Shown here: positions 24,085-36,407 of the stretch, one piece after another | Position numbering within the stretch: the stretch's first letter is position 1 | Layout: each line of letters opens with the position of its first letter | Source: Sporodiniella umbellata | Lineage: Eukaryota > Mucoromycota > Mucoromycetes > Mucorales > Rhizopodaceae | Assembly: GCA_025677835.1 (NCBI GenBank) | Contig: JAIXMR010000072.1 | Coordinates: 62,001-126,000, forward strand | Length of the DNA stretch: 64,000 nucleotides | Reading direction: 5' to 3' | Notes under the pieces: model-generated | Database searches by the model: none | Seen by the model: only the letters and a program-made list of their open reading frames with translations | What the model was told of the DNA's origin: nothing | Position numbers and translations under genes: made by a program

Positions 24085-25087
24085 TCACACCAACCCGGTG
24101 ATCTTTGTTTGATCGCCTCTTTGCAATGGATGTGCCAGTAGTTGACTTAGGGATCTAGATATTTTGTCCTGGCTTAAGACATTTCCCATTTCATAATACC
24201 AACCGGGCACTTGTTTACTGTCCATATTTCCCCATGCATTGTACACGCTTTGTGTTTTCTGATGTACTTCATGTAAAAATATCACATCCATTGTAAAGTT
24301 GGCCAGGTGGCGGATCTTACAGTGGTTTAAGGCCAGAGGATCAATATGAGGGACTGTAAGGGTCCGGCTGTATACTACAATCATTTGAACAAACTCATTA
24401 CATCTCTCAACGTCCACATTAGCATTAATCGTTTTGAAAATGGTTTCCATGGCTTTTTTTTTTTTTTTTTTTTTTTTTTTTGAAAAAAGACAAACACAAA
24501 GTCAACAAAAGGATTACAAAGCAATCGAGGATTGACTTACCGAAACTTTTGTAGTTTTCTTGGCAGACCTCTTTACCCATATTATCTAAAGAAGAACAAA
24601 CAGACTTTTCGTCTGAGCTGAACGTTCTCCACTAAAAGTCTTCAGTTGACATTTTGGCTTTACTCTATTTGCCGTTTACCCACTCTGCTTCCTCTTTTAA
24701 CAACATAATAGCATACTCGTCCCTAGTATTGCCTATCAACAAATTCATTTGAATGTATCTTTTCAGAAAACGTTGAACAGTTTTCAACCTTGTGCTATGC
24801 ATAAAAACAAAAATAAACAAAAAAAAAAGCTACTCAACATCTCTTTTTTGAATCTACCTTGATACGTAGTTACTGTTTTTAAGTCCACCATCCAAAGATG
24901 GATTTATCAAAGTGTTCATTTCATTTGAAACATCGATGCCAAAGATCTTTTAAAAGAAAACCAAATAAAATAAACATAGTGATTGAATAGAAAAGCTTAC
25001 AATCTTTCTAGGCGTTGCTTTTGACTTCAAAAGCTCTTTAGGCACAGAGTCTTCGTCAATTATAATGGCTGATTCGCTGCTTGTCAT
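24085..25087 (-). CDS. Uncharacterised five-exon gene, ~246 aa
   Basis: I infer exons 25087-25001, 24946-24858, 24794-24684, 24626-24541 and 24452-24085 (741 nt, in frame). An alternative acceptor for exon 4 at 24617 also keeps the frame (243 aa). The protein starts MTSSESAIIIDEDSVPKELL, has a helical middle (TRLKTVQRFLKRYIQMNLLI) and a C-terminal domain with NHCKIRHLANFTMDVIFLHE. I recognise no family. The exon 3 donor is GTGGGT. The exon 5 acceptor comes directly after a ~28-nt A-tract in the sense strand, which is unusual. If exon 3 were read through instead, a separate ~110-residue protein would end at 24665 and a second gene could start at 24580. I favour one gene because both phases agree. 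Confidence 0.55.
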
Positions 25088-25287
25088 TGCAGATATTTGA
25101 AAGCAAAACAAAATTTTCTTGTTATCAACCAGAAATAGTGCACAGACAAAGCCGTTTTGTTTTAATTAGGAAATTTTAAATGAAAACAAATCTCTAAAAC
25201 CAGTATGATTGTTCTACACCCTACCTTTTGTTCACTAACCCTTTTTTTCTTTTTCTTTTTCTGTTTTCAAGAAAAACACAAAGTTCT

Positions 25288-26250
25288 ATGGTACTATTTG
25301 AACGTACGCTGCAGATTGAAACAAAATATGAGGACGATAATAAACTGCATCGAAAGTTCTGTGGCATTATGTCCCTGAGAGGAGGTTGTGGTATTGCATG
25401 TGCTATCTGGATTGTAATGTGGTTATGCGTGTATACGCCTAAATGCTGACTGTTTTTGTTAGGGAATGAATACTTATATTGCCACTACTTCGTTTATGGG
25501 ATATACGCGTAAAAAACAATTAGCTAATCTTTGGCAAAAAAAAAAAAAAAAAGTGTCCGTGTACCGCATAGAACTTACTCATCTCTTCTTTGAATAGTTA
25601 CCTTTTCTTATCTGAATAGCACAGCGTCTATTGTATTGGGATCTATTTCGATTTTTTTTGGCCTAGTAGCGCTTTTTGTTCTGTTTGGATTATTTGTGGT
25701 ATAAAAAAAAGGCTTGGTTTTAGCTTTTTATTTAAAGATTCGTTGGTTAGGATCGACCTGGGCCACTCCAATTGGGCTTTTTGCTCTTGGTTCTTGCCGT
25801 GCCTCTGTTTTTAACAGACTTTTTGGCCACAATTATTTTGTTTGGTGTACAAAAGACGGATTATATGAACTGGTGCCTAGGAAAATCGCTAGGTAAGGTG
25901 GACGAAAAGATCACTGCCACCTTTAGCAACGGAACTCAGAGTTTGATTCAGCCCACGATGAACCCGATCGACACTTTTCATTGTCACAAACTTTGGGAGG
26001 ATGAAATTAAACTCTCTTTTTCCTTACTAATCGTGATATCTGCGTGCTATGTAAGCAAAACGCCTATCAGTCTATACAGCCATTGACTTTCTTTTAGATT
26101 TATTGGACAGCCTGCGTGTTCTTTTACTTTGACAAACTTCGCGGTATTATGGCTTTCAATGGTATCATGCCAGCCCGATTTATGAACTATTACCCTCGCT
26201 TTATACCCAATTCGTTCTTTAGAAATATACCGCCTACAAACAATGTATAA
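25288..26250 (+). CDS. Four-transmembrane protein of unknown function, 241 aa
   Basis: Five exons (25288-25413, 25463-25508, 25598-25698, 25751-26050 and 26098-26250) sum to 726 nt in frame. Four hydrophobic segments are visible: GGCGIACAIWIGMNTYIA, VLGSISIFFGLVALFVLFGL, GFLLLVLAVPLFLTDFLATI and LSFSLLIVISACYIYWTACV. The loop between segments 3 and 4 is about 60 residues, with a possible N-glycosylation site (NGT) and two Cys residues. This tetraspan layout is like MARVEL/LAPTM-type membrane proteins, but I see no diagnostic motif. Likely location is plasma membrane or endomembrane. The exon structure is well supported by phase agreement. Confidence 0.7.
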
Positions 26251-26462
26251 CAATATTAAAAAAGAGTGTCTTTATTAAAGAACGCCAGCGTTTTCTTTAT
26301 TTGTTTTGTTTGAGTAGTTCTAATATATCCAATTCTCTTTTTTTTTTCTCCCCAAAAAAGATTTTGGTTTGGCCGTTTTGTTTACGCTGATTCATTCATA
26401 CACTAGCTTTGCATTTTTTTTTCTGACGCGTTTTTAATATGTAAAAAAATTTTCTAAAAGGT

Positions 26463-27182
26463 TTACGCGATATAGGGTATGCTATCATTGTCTAACAGTG
26501 TATCGAAATGTTTGTAAATAGACTCTTTTTCTACTTGCACTGCCTTATCCTCGTTGTCGCTACTATCCATTTCTTTTGGCTTTTCATTCCGTTTTACACT
26601 TGTTTTCCGGCGCTTTTTTCCCACTGTGGTAGAGACTGACGATTTCTGGTAACAAGGATGCTGGTCTACGAGGTTTGTATAGTACTGCTGAAGAACAGGT
26701 CCTGTAGACGAGAGATGCCAATCGATTAACCTCAGAAACTCCAATTCGAGCGCATTGATTTCTTGAGTTGAGATACCGCCTACTTTTGCATAGTGCGAGT
26801 TGGTACAGTAAGAGTCACTCAGTGCTTTGGATGAGACCGTTACAGCTGTGATCAAGAATCGATGGGCGGTCAACGACGAAACGGTAAACTGCGGATGTCG
26901 ATCGCAGACTCGGTCAATGTATATCAGTAGGATCAACAGGCAAGATTTTTCTACCGAAGTGTACTTTACAATACGTCTTAGATAATCCCCCAGAGAAATG
27001 TTGGGCGGCGAGCGAGAATGAAACCGGGTCAGGTTGTTGGGTGTCAAAGGTATAAGGTCATTATGGGATATAAGTCTCGTCAGCATATCGGCTTTAAGGT
27101 TCGATAAAAAGAGGGTTAGAAGACATACTGATGTAGATGGGTCACTTTTTTTTTTTTTTGCTATTTCATTATACGTCAACAT
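26463..27182 (-). CDS. PHO80-like cyclin, 239 aa
   Basis: This is a cyclin of the fungal Pho80/Pcl family, partners of Pho85-type kinases in phosphate and nutrient signalling. The core shows the family pattern FHSRSPPNISLGDYLRRI, ILLIYIDRVC, VSSLTAHRFLITAVTVSSKA and then YAKVGGISTQEINALELEFL. Start ATG 27182 is chosen as the first in-frame ATG. The N-terminus (KKKKSDPSTS) includes an A-tract and could contain an unspotted intron boundary. The C-terminal ~60 residues are basic then acidic (GKKRRKTSVKRNEK, SSDNEDK) and may carry a nuclear signal. A second, clearly related cyclin lies at 60610-61389. Confidence 0.88.
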   Translation of the reverse strand: MLTYNEIAKKKKSDPSTSVCLLTLFLSNLKADMLTRLISHNDLIPLTPNNLTRFHSRSPPNISLGDYLRRIVKYTSVEKSCLLILLIYIDRVCDRHPQFTVSSLTAHRFLITAVTVSSKALSDSYCTNSHYAKVGGISTQEINALELEFLRLIDWHLSSTGPVLQQYYTNLVDQHPCYQKSSVSTTVGKKRRKTSVKRNEKPKEMDSSDNEDKAVQVEKESIYKHFDTLLDNDSIPYIA

Positions 27183-27299
27183 TACCAATCATATGTGTCA
27201 AGTAATCAATGTCAACAGCATAATAGTATTCTGGCACTTTTATAGTATCTTTTCTTTTGTTATCCGTCTCTTTAGTTTCATTCATGTCATTAAGAAATT

Positions 27300-27905
27300 A
27301 TAGAAAGCTGAAAAACAAAAAAAAATAAAACACTATTCCCCCCTCACACCCAAAAAAAAAAAAATTAAACCTCCACATTGAGTTATCTTGTGTGACCTTT
27401 TTTCTGTTTCCCAACTGTTTTGATTAGGTGTCGCTTTAGCCCTGTCCATTCTACAAAACGAAGTCAGTCATTATCAAACATAAAGGGCTTAACAGTCATG
27501 AATCAGCCTTTAAAAGCCTGACTAATGTCTCTATCGCTACCTTTTGTGTATTTTACTTAGCATATCTACGATCGAACTTTTTTATATTTTAAAGCCAAAC
27601 GATTCAAAATAGGGAAAGACGTAAAAATACATTCACCGATATAAGGGTATATAGTTTTGGAGGTCAAATGTCTCTTTTTTTTTTGAGTGACGTATGCATT
27701 TGGTATAGTCTGTGCTTGCTTGATTAAAGGGGGATTTTTTGTCTGCCACACATCAGAAAAAAAAAAAGAAACAATTCGCAGCTTAAATACATTTTTTCTC
27801 TCAGATCCCAATGTTTTAGTTTTAGGGAGAGCCAACAATAAAATGAGCTGATAATAGGAAAAGAGAAAACAAAGTAACTTACAGAAAGTGTTTTCCCCTT
27901 TCACT
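27300..27905 (-). CDS. Unresolved small spliced gene
   Basis: Several minus-strand segments look like exons with good splice signals. One is LALPKTKTLGSERKN (about 27846-27790). The next, IKQAQTIPNAYVTQKKKRHL (27738-27628), lies across a T-rich intron. A last exon near 27451-27376 reads either TGLKRHLIKTVGKQKKGHTR with a stop, or MDRAKATPNQNSWETEKRSH in another frame. Phases agree for the first two, but I could not settle the first exon or the last frame. Lys/Arg-rich composition hints at a nucleolar or ribosomal role; that is a guess. Confidence 0.35.
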
Positions 27906-28185
27906 GAGAAAAATTTAGCCTTTTTTTTCTTATTGCTTGGGTAAAGCCTGGAGATATACTCGTTGTAAACAAAAAGAGTGAGAAAAGTGTAGGAAAGGAG
28001 TGCTTTATTTTGAAATTAACAAGAAATATCGGAGTTGTTTTCAAAACAATTCTTCAAATAGCATTGGCTACGGACATCTAAAATAAATACAAACAATGTG
28101 CAAAAGATAGAAAAAAATAAAAGGTAAAGTCAAGTAAAGAAAAGGAATGAATGAATCACCAAAAGACTATATTTTCCCCCTTCCT

Positions 28186-28659
28186 CTAAAACCCAGTATG
28201 CAGTGGCAGCCTCAAAACAGAATCTATGCAGAGAAGTGAATAAGCCTATCATAGCAATACACAGGAATGATAATAATAATAACAATAATGATCTTGTTAC
28301 CTTTGTAGTGAGTGGTATATAAGAAACAAGTAATCGTATCAAGCTCTTTCACTGTTTGGTTAGCAAAATGGCGAGAGACGGCAGCAGCCAGTTCTTCTTT
28401 ATTTGCTTTCGATTTCACTTTGATTTTATGTACCCTAGCGTATTTACGAAGTATTGAGTTGTCCATAGAGTTGAAATCAATCTACGTAAGCCTAGTTAGC
28501 AAAAGAAGTCGAATCATAGCAAACACATACTGTTTGGAATTCTTTGCCAACGTTTGTTTCTGCTGCACGTCTTCTTTTTTCACGCTCTCTGTCCTTGTCC
28601 AGCGCTTGGCTCATATTGCTCGCAGGCAAAGACTGTGTTGGTTTCTGCTTGACTCCCAT
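28186..28659 (-). CDS. Minimal SAP30-type Sin3-binding protein, 115 aa
   Basis: Three exons (28659-28531, 28481-28301 and 28223-28186) sum to 348 nt. Residues ~44-105 match the SAP30 Sin3-binding helix bundle: IDFNSMDNSILRKYARVH, KEELAAAVSRHFANQTVKEL, then a hydrophobic FLYTTHYK. SAP30 proteins hold together the Rpd3/HDAC-Sin3 co-repressor in the nucleus. A short basic leader (DREREKRRRAAE) may be a nuclear signal. No N-terminal zinc finger of animal SAP30 is present, as in other fungal forms. The second intron contains an ATT/AAT microsatellite. The 115-residue length is short even for fungi, so it is nearly a bare interaction domain. Confidence 0.75.
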
Positions 28660-31600
28660 TTTTTGGTGTTTGTATACAAAGAAAGGTTATTATTATTTTA
28701 TATTAAAAAAATTCCAAAAAGAAAAAGATGAAAATTGAAAAAAAAATTTTGGTGGTTCCTATTCATACAGTGATTCCAGCAAGTAACATCGTAGCCAATC
28801 AAACGATTTCCTTGACCGCAACTGATTCTTAAAGTTTTTTATTTTGTAATTGAATTTTTTTTTACAAAATGTCTATCAGAATACATACTGCACTCTACAA
28901 GCCCCTTCCCTTGCATTGACTATTTGGAAACGATAGTGACGAAACACTTTGCTTTTGTTTTACAATAAGGGAAAAGGATGTATATTTAACCGTCTGAGAG
29001 AAGACCTTGATATTCATCGCATTTCCTTGGTCATTCAGAGAGATTTTGTAAAACTTGAGTCTAGTAGCCTGAAGTTTACTGCTGTATACAGTGCATCTCT
29101 TCTTATACATATTTTCTACCGCATTTGAACGGCCCATTTTGCTGGGCTGAAGAATATACATTACAAGTTTAAAAAAGAACCACAAGCACATTGACCAACT
29201 TAGATCTGCAAAAATTATCGTTAGAAAAGCTGAAGTCAAGAAGGTTATACACTTTCGTACCTGGCTGTATTTTTTAATATATATTCATATGCGTCTTCTT
29301 TTGTTCGACCTAAAGATAACTTTTATTTCAAACTGAAAGTTGGTGTCTAGATGTTGCACATGACACCACCAATATTGATAAGAGGCTATTCTTTCCTAGG
29401 AATATTGTTGATATTCCAGCTCCTCTAAAAGCCGCTAGTAACTTTGGATTGGATGCCTTATTTAGAGTATGTTCTGAGGCACAAACTTAGTCGGTTTGCT
29501 TTTATATAGCAAGGGTATGGGTGAAAAAACTGAGAGCGGATATCAAACCTGATAGCAGTTTTGAGAACAAATTACCGAGAAAGCGTGCTATAAGAGTACC
29601 ATTGTTCTTCCAGAACCCTGATTATATACGCGGTGTTGAATTCATGCCATACCTTTACCGATACTATCTCTAAAACATTATTTGTGTTTACTGGTCAATT
29701 GCCTACTAACTACAAATATATGTCAACACGGAAACAAAGAATTTCGTAGAAAGTTAGCACGGTCAAGCGAAAGCTGAAGACCCGACGGTGCTATTCCTAA
29801 CGAAATAAAAAGAGCGTCGAAGCTAATATATTAACCAAAGCTAAAAAGATATTACTGGGCTTAAGTAAAGTATTTCCAAAATCGATTATGTACATTTTTG
29901 TCTAGTTTTATTATAAAATGCGACATTGATTTTGGAAACACTGTATATACGCATGTTCCTCTAGTTATAGCTATTGACTCTCTTTCAGTATTCTCTCTAT
30001 TCGTATACTATCATAGGCTTGGCTCAATTTTCGTTCATCTTATATCTTCCCCTTTTTCTCTGTTTGGGGTTTCAACCATCATTTAATGATATCTCGTTCT
30101 CAGCAAGTCTTTTTGAGGCCTTTTTTTAATGATTTTTGTCCTTATCTATATTAGCATTACATGCACAAACTCATAGAATTTTAGGCTACCTTATAGATAC
30201 ATACATGTGTTTTAAGGACCAATAACATCTTTGAGATTATAAACGACATACAAAGCACAGTATTACCATAGCTAAGTGGTCGCTATATAGACACTATACA
30301 TATCTCCGCTAGAAACCATTAAAAAATAATACCCGTACTCAATATATATAGCAATGACAAGGAGCTATTGCGCGATGTTTATAACACTACAAAAACACCT
30401 CTTAAAAAACGACCGCTATCTCATAAGAGACTAAGTAAAAAATTTGCAATATTTCTTTTAAAAGAAACAAAAAAAAATCTTGAGTAGATAAATAACGCGT
30501 TGATTTTCCAAAAAAAAAAAAAAAAAAAAAAAATTGAAAAGGGGATGTATAATTATACTATATATGTATGTTCTATCACGTGACTATATATACAACTCCG
30601 GAAGGCATTGAAAGGCTGTGACTTACTAAAATAACCATATGACATCTATCTCTGTCACTACAAAAAATAGAGACCAAAAATATTTCATACAACTGTTGAA
30701 ACTTTGTTGAAACTTTGAAGAGCTGTTGCTTGATTTTTACTTTATACGCCTTTTTCTATTAGGTAACTGTGGCACTTTGTCTCGCTGTACTCGATACTTC
30801 AAGTAGGACATGTGTAACTGCTAATGTCACCGAAGAGATCCCCTTTGTCTCGCACAGGCCAACATGATCGCAAACTCCACCATCCCTTTTGGCAAAAAAA
30901 AAAAACTCTCATGAATCTTTTGATCGCCTATAAGCCTGATCAAGTGTTTTATGGTATATGTTTTACCATTCTTAATAAGCGCAAGTCAGCTTTGAGCCAC
31001 ATCCGCCCTTGATTACAATAGTCTAAGGGAACGAAAACACGCTATGCATCTTAATTTTTTTTCTGACATACAAACACTTTCCAAAAGAAATGGGGTTACC
31101 AACGCAAACTTTTTTTTTAGAAAGACTCTTGAACAACTAAAAATAGATTCTTAAAACTATGTCTACCGTATAAGCTCTCTTGTAAATGTAACACATTCGA
31201 TATAGCGTTTGCAGCTTTAGGTTTTTACCCACAAAACGATACTTGACTTCAGACCAATCTCTTGTTTCTTTATCCCAAGTGGTTTTGGTTTAGGCACAGC
31301 TTTAGCATTTTGTCTAGAAAAAGAAACATTCCAAAACAAAACTGTACAATGTATGACATCTCGTATCCAATATGTATTATTTTGTTTACTTTACTTTCAT
31401 TAAAACAAAAATAGAAAAAAAATGGTAGATTAACTATGTGTGTATCTACAAATAAATGTCAACAAGTAACACTCCAAAAAAAAAAACTATTTGTTTTGAA
31501 TTTATGCATATTGAGCTGTTTGTTAAAATTCATGTTACACTTACCCTCAGTATCTACGGCATTTGGATGGCTCATTTGGAGAGCCAAAGTTTATTGAACG

Positions 31601-32025
31601 CACCGTTTCTAAACATCGAATAGAAGTACAAAAAAAAAGGGAGGGAACTCGGAAGAATATAGAAGGACTGCGAGCGCAATTCTATACAGCTTTTGTTTTT
31701 TAGTTTGGTTTTTGATAAGTAACAAAAAAGCAAGAATTAAAAAGCCTTGTGGTATTTATTAGCGAACCTTGAATAGACAAATAATACTTCCTATCCTTCT
31801 GAGGATGTCAAAGTCAATTCAACATGAATAAAAACACTAATACGAGTTATATTACACGCGACGACTTTTTGGTGCACAAGACTAAGAGCTATGGTTATAT
31901 TTGCAATTGAAAGTACATTTTTGGTACTTTACTCACGATGATCGTCGCCCAAGTGACTGGCTTTATTTTTGCCTTTTTTTTTTTTTTTCAAGTGTCCGGG
32001 ACTAGACTTTTTACAAAGTACCCCT
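28660..32025. other. Gene-poor AT-rich region with coding relics
   Basis: No intact gene is supported. A 114-codon minus-strand frame at 28895-29239 includes MGRSNAVENMYKKRCTVYSS but matches nothing I know. Plus-strand fragments at 29344-29470 (NIDKRLFFPRNIVDIPAPLK) and 29512-29672 (RKRAIRVPLFFQNPDYIRGV) read like protein, but they cannot be joined in one frame with the available GT/AG sites. They look like a decayed gene or transposon. An A-tract of ~24 nt lies at 30510-30533. The rest shows only short, poorly starting frames. Confidence 0.45.
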
Positions 32026-32782
32026 ATGGAAAAGGAACGCATTCGTCAATGCGCAGTCTGCATGTCACCATATAGCAATGAGACTTTCATTAGGCCGTGC
32101 TTTCATTCCTTTTGTTTTGAGTGCATTTGCTACTGGATCAACCTGACACCTGATGAGTCTGCCTGTCCAGTGTGTCGACAGCAGGTAGAGATTCTTGTCT
32201 ACAACATTGATGAAACGAATGACACATTTGACGAATACCATTTAAAAGACAGAAAAGGAGAGAGGCATTATCCTCCTTTGGACGAAAAAAGTTTACCCAA
32301 AAAAAAAAGAGCTATTGCTCATTCGGATCAGACACAAGCACAGCGACGTCAGTTGTATCAACAAAAATGGCTACAGCCGACCTACCCCACACCTTTGCCA
32401 CGCCACCAACATCTAAATATATTGATGCCCGAACACATACCTAGAGTAAAGAAAAAGATATGAGATTCTGTAAACGATTCCTAAGCGAAAAAACAACAAA
32501 GTTTAGGTTAAGCAGTTTCTTGAATATGAACTGAGCGCTCTCTATGGACCTTCGATGATCGACCCCTTTGTTTTGAATCATATTACAGATATCCTCTTAA
32601 TTCCTTACGATTCAGCTGACTCTTCTCCGATGTCGATGGAAGATCCGATCCTACTAAAGAAACTATCCGAATGGTTGTCGGAAGAAGATTCAGCTATTCT
32701 AAGACTCTTGCGTGAAACAATGGCTTATGTTCAATGTGGACTTTCGTACCGCGATTTTGTTGCCTCAACAGTTTATCCTTGA
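32026..32782 (+). CDS. TOPORS-like RING E3 ubiquitin ligase, 231 aa
   Basis: Two exons (32026-32445 and 32507-32782) join in phase. A C3HC4 RING-HC finger is complete near the N-terminus: CAVC, then RPCFHSFCFEC, then CPVC. This is followed by a TOPORS-type segment and, in exon 2, the conserved block VKQFLEYELSALYGPSMIDP. The family ubiquitinates (and in animals sumoylates) nuclear substrates. The short linker is basic (KKKRAIAHS). Start ATG 32026 is preferred over alternatives inside the upstream T-tract because it gives MEKERIRQCAVC directly before the finger. A role in nuclear protein turnover is inferred from the family. Confidence 0.85.
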
Positions 32783-35700
32783 TTTTTTTTCCCTCAGCGT
32801 TTCTTTGGCCTAAAATGGTTGAAGCCGATGAAAAAAAAAAACAAAGAGAGAGGGCAAAAAAAAAACTTTTTTTTTATTAACACACTATAGACTCGTAGAT
32901 CAAGCAAAAAAGAGTAACAGCTCACTACTCGCTTTTTTTTTTTTTTGCTATTTTAATATATAAAACCAGTGCGGATATACTGCAAATAACAACGAAATCT
33001 TTTTTTAGAAACTATTAAAGTTAACAGTCAGACGAAAACTAAAAAAATGCATACACATCAAAGGATGATTTCATTGAATAACCTTTTAATGTCCCAAAAA
33101 CTATCCACAGTTTGCTTCGTTATGTTTTATTTTCTTTTATTTTTGAAAAAAGTTGTACTGAAAAAACAGCAAAAATACTACTACAGTAATATGATCTCTG
33201 TATGCTTTAGGCCGATTATTTTTTTCAAAAAAGAAGGAACGCATTCCGGCAATATCAGTCTATGTTACAGTTACTCAAGAATTCAAAGCATACAGACAGA
33301 AACCAGCATATCCTGAAAAATACTACACATATTGTATTTCAAAGATATTCGAGCTAAACTTTGGCTATATCTTGAAAACACAACAGTCTTTGTCATGAGT
33401 GCGTATATACAGTCAAAAAGGCAGACTATTCAGAATATACTCTTTTTATAAACCCTGCCTTTATCACAGCACTACATAAAGCCCATGGTAACGCAATATA
33501 GGACGTTTATCAAACAACAACTGTATTGCTTCTTGTGTAATAGCGAGGAAAAAATTAAACAAAAACATGCTCTAACATATGATAGACTATAGATTCGCTT
33601 GAATTTTGCCGCAACTTGTGTCTGATTTGTTCAAATTTGCAATTCATATTTTCTTTGATTGTTTTCGAGTATATATGTCTTGCCTTGAGATTATATTTGA
33701 AAGCTCCTCTCATTTCCAAAAAAAAATATATACAAATAGTACTGTGTAGTTAGTGTTTTTTTTTTTCTTTGTCTCAGCATGAGTCTTAATAACCAAAAAA
33801 AAAAAAAAGTACTCACTCCATTGCATATCGCTTTCCTCTACAATAAAAATTTTCTTTTGTGCCTTACAACTACAAACCAAATACGCAACAATGCCGAATA
33901 CCAAATCACAAGACATCAACCTAATGATAGAGACGTAAATCGACGTTGCAGCAATTTTTGATGTACAATATACATGAAAGATCTAAAAAGCCTCAAGAGT
34001 TGCCCCCATTAATTAAGCACTAGACTTAATTTTTACTATCGAAAATGGTCAACCGGTCTTTGTATGTATTATATGTACATATCTCGCCCGGTAGTATTCT
34101 ATCTATGTACATTGATCAAATGCGCAAACATAAACAGTCAATACCTATACAAAACACCGTATTACTTAAAAACATCTTATGGAGATATCCAATTTATAGA
34201 AATTTGAAAGACTGGCCTTAACAAATCATTTTTTATTTACTAAAGAAAGACACAATACAATTTTTAGGGTGATAGATTTCTCTCAACATGTTTCTAACAT
34301 TTATAGATTAAGAATGACTATGGTAGACATATTGGATACGGCCCGTTATAAGGTGGGTATTTATTTGTTGATGACTTTAACGTTGCGGACGCCAGCTGAT
34401 GTATAAAACACACACTTAAAGAAAATAACTGGAAGCTTCTTTAGATTGTCATCTGAAACTAGCTCTTACGTATACATTGTTATTATTTTTAAACAATAGA
34501 GGCGTCTCCTGTTAAAGACATTTTTTTTCTTGAACTGAGTGCAATCGATATGTTGTTGAAATCGAACTCTAAGTTTATTGAGAAAAAAAAAATTTGAAAA
34601 TCAAGGATTTGCCCCAAGTATCTTTCTACATCTTTACACCTATGAATATATGTACGTAACGGTAGTTTTAATTGAAAGCTCTACAGAGGAAACGTGCATC
34701 TAATAATTTTACACTAATACCCATGTATAGCTAGCCTTTACTGCATACACAATATGTAGAATATAGGGCACCATAATCGGCTCACTGTTTGACAACTCTT
34801 ATCATCGAGCTTTTGCTTATTCTTCAAGTCTTCAATACAGCCCTTTACTTATGACTTTTCGATAAACGCTTTTAGCAGTCCACATGTACATTGAAAAATA
34901 ATTACAAGTTATTTTTGAATCGAAAAAATCAAAACCCATGGTGAAAATAAAGTCGCCGAATATCTGTTTTGGTGTTGTGCAGTGTATCGGCTGATATACT
35001 TCAATTAAAAGTGTTTAATACACAGATACATTGAAAAATAATGACACATGATACTTCTCCTTTCTAACGTGAGAGGCTTATATATATATATATATATTAT
35101 GAGCTACAGGTGTGTTCTATAATGACAAATATACCTTTTTGTTATACCCGCATCCAATTAATACATATACATATATTGTAATATACTGATTTTCTTTTTA
35201 GGGAAAAGAAGAAACTAAAGGTAGAAAATTCATCTAAATATAGACAGTAGTTAGTACAATATAAAAAGAATTCTGGCTGCTTTTTTTTTATGACAAAGAC
35301 TATAGCTTACTGCAGTCGAGTTGAGCTTTAAACTGTCTACAATTCTGAATAGTAGTTCTTTCTATTGCAAAGCCTCAAAACATTTCAAGATAAAAAATGC
35401 TAACATAAAAGAAAACCGCGTTCGACCCATGAGGTCGAAAAAACAAAAAGAAAAAGAAACGATACATACTCTATCGGCTTACATATATCAATGCGCATCA
35501 TACTTTTTTTATGAGCTTTAAAAGAAGCCTTTACTAAAAATAAGCCTGTTAATTAATTCTTGTGCAAGTTCAGTCCAAGGGTGTCTCAAATCAAATGGTT
35601 TTTAACGGCACGATTGATTGATACTTAAAACCTTCAATAGAAAAAAAATGTCTATATTGGTTCATAAATCCAACTATTTTGAGTGATAGTAAAACAAAGC

Positions 35701-36407
35701 CAAGCATTTCTTATTTTTTTCTCCTTTTCTTTTTGAAGATCAAACCTTTTCTAAATATAACAAAAATATTGTTTCAAATAGAAATACTATACTTGGCGTT
35801 ATATCGAGAAATCTATTGTATATTGGGGGTAGGAAGACGAGCACTGCATAAATCAAAATAAATCGATCGCTTACTTTTAACTATGTTAGTATAATATTAT
35901 AACAAATCAAAAATACGTTACTAGTTTTCTTTCTCCAAAAGTCAAACATAAAGTTACTAAAAAGAAACCCTGTTATTACAGTTTCAAATAACAACAATAA
36001 AAATGGGGACTTTGGAACCAACGAAACAAAGCGGTTGGCTTGATTTTTTTTCAAAACGAATAATATTCAATAGAACTTCCCTTTTTTCTGAACGATATCT
36101 TATACACTTCTGTTTATAGCTTTAAAGGCACATATAGCCTCCAAGCTTTGCGAAAAAGTGACTTTATACACAAAAGGCGCGATATGAAATTAAATAGTGA
36201 GTTCATTCACTTTATTGTTATTATCATGGAAACATCGTGTAAATGTTGATACTTTAGTTAATGATAATTGTTGTTCCTATCTTAGCAACATACTCTTTTT
36301 ATTGATTGTTTAGAAGAGAAAAAGAGAGTGGGTAAATCGGTACACTCTTTTCTTTCTTCTTTTTGTCTGTTTGTTTTTCTATACTGCTTTGTCTTAATAA
36401 ACAAAAT
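32783..36407. other. AT-rich gene desert
   Basis: This is 3.6 kb with no supportable gene on either strand. Open frames such as 33047-33316 and 35321-35521 are Lys/Phe/Tyr-rich translations of AT-rich DNA. There is a (TA)n run at about 35080-35098. A short motif, CATTGAAAAATAAT, appears twice (near 34890 and 35030). Confidence 0.6.

Noticed and set aside
28312..28731. 139-codon plus-strand frame
   Set aside because: Antisense to the SAP30-type gene and its introns; composition is Cys/Phe/Leu-rich shadow sequence.
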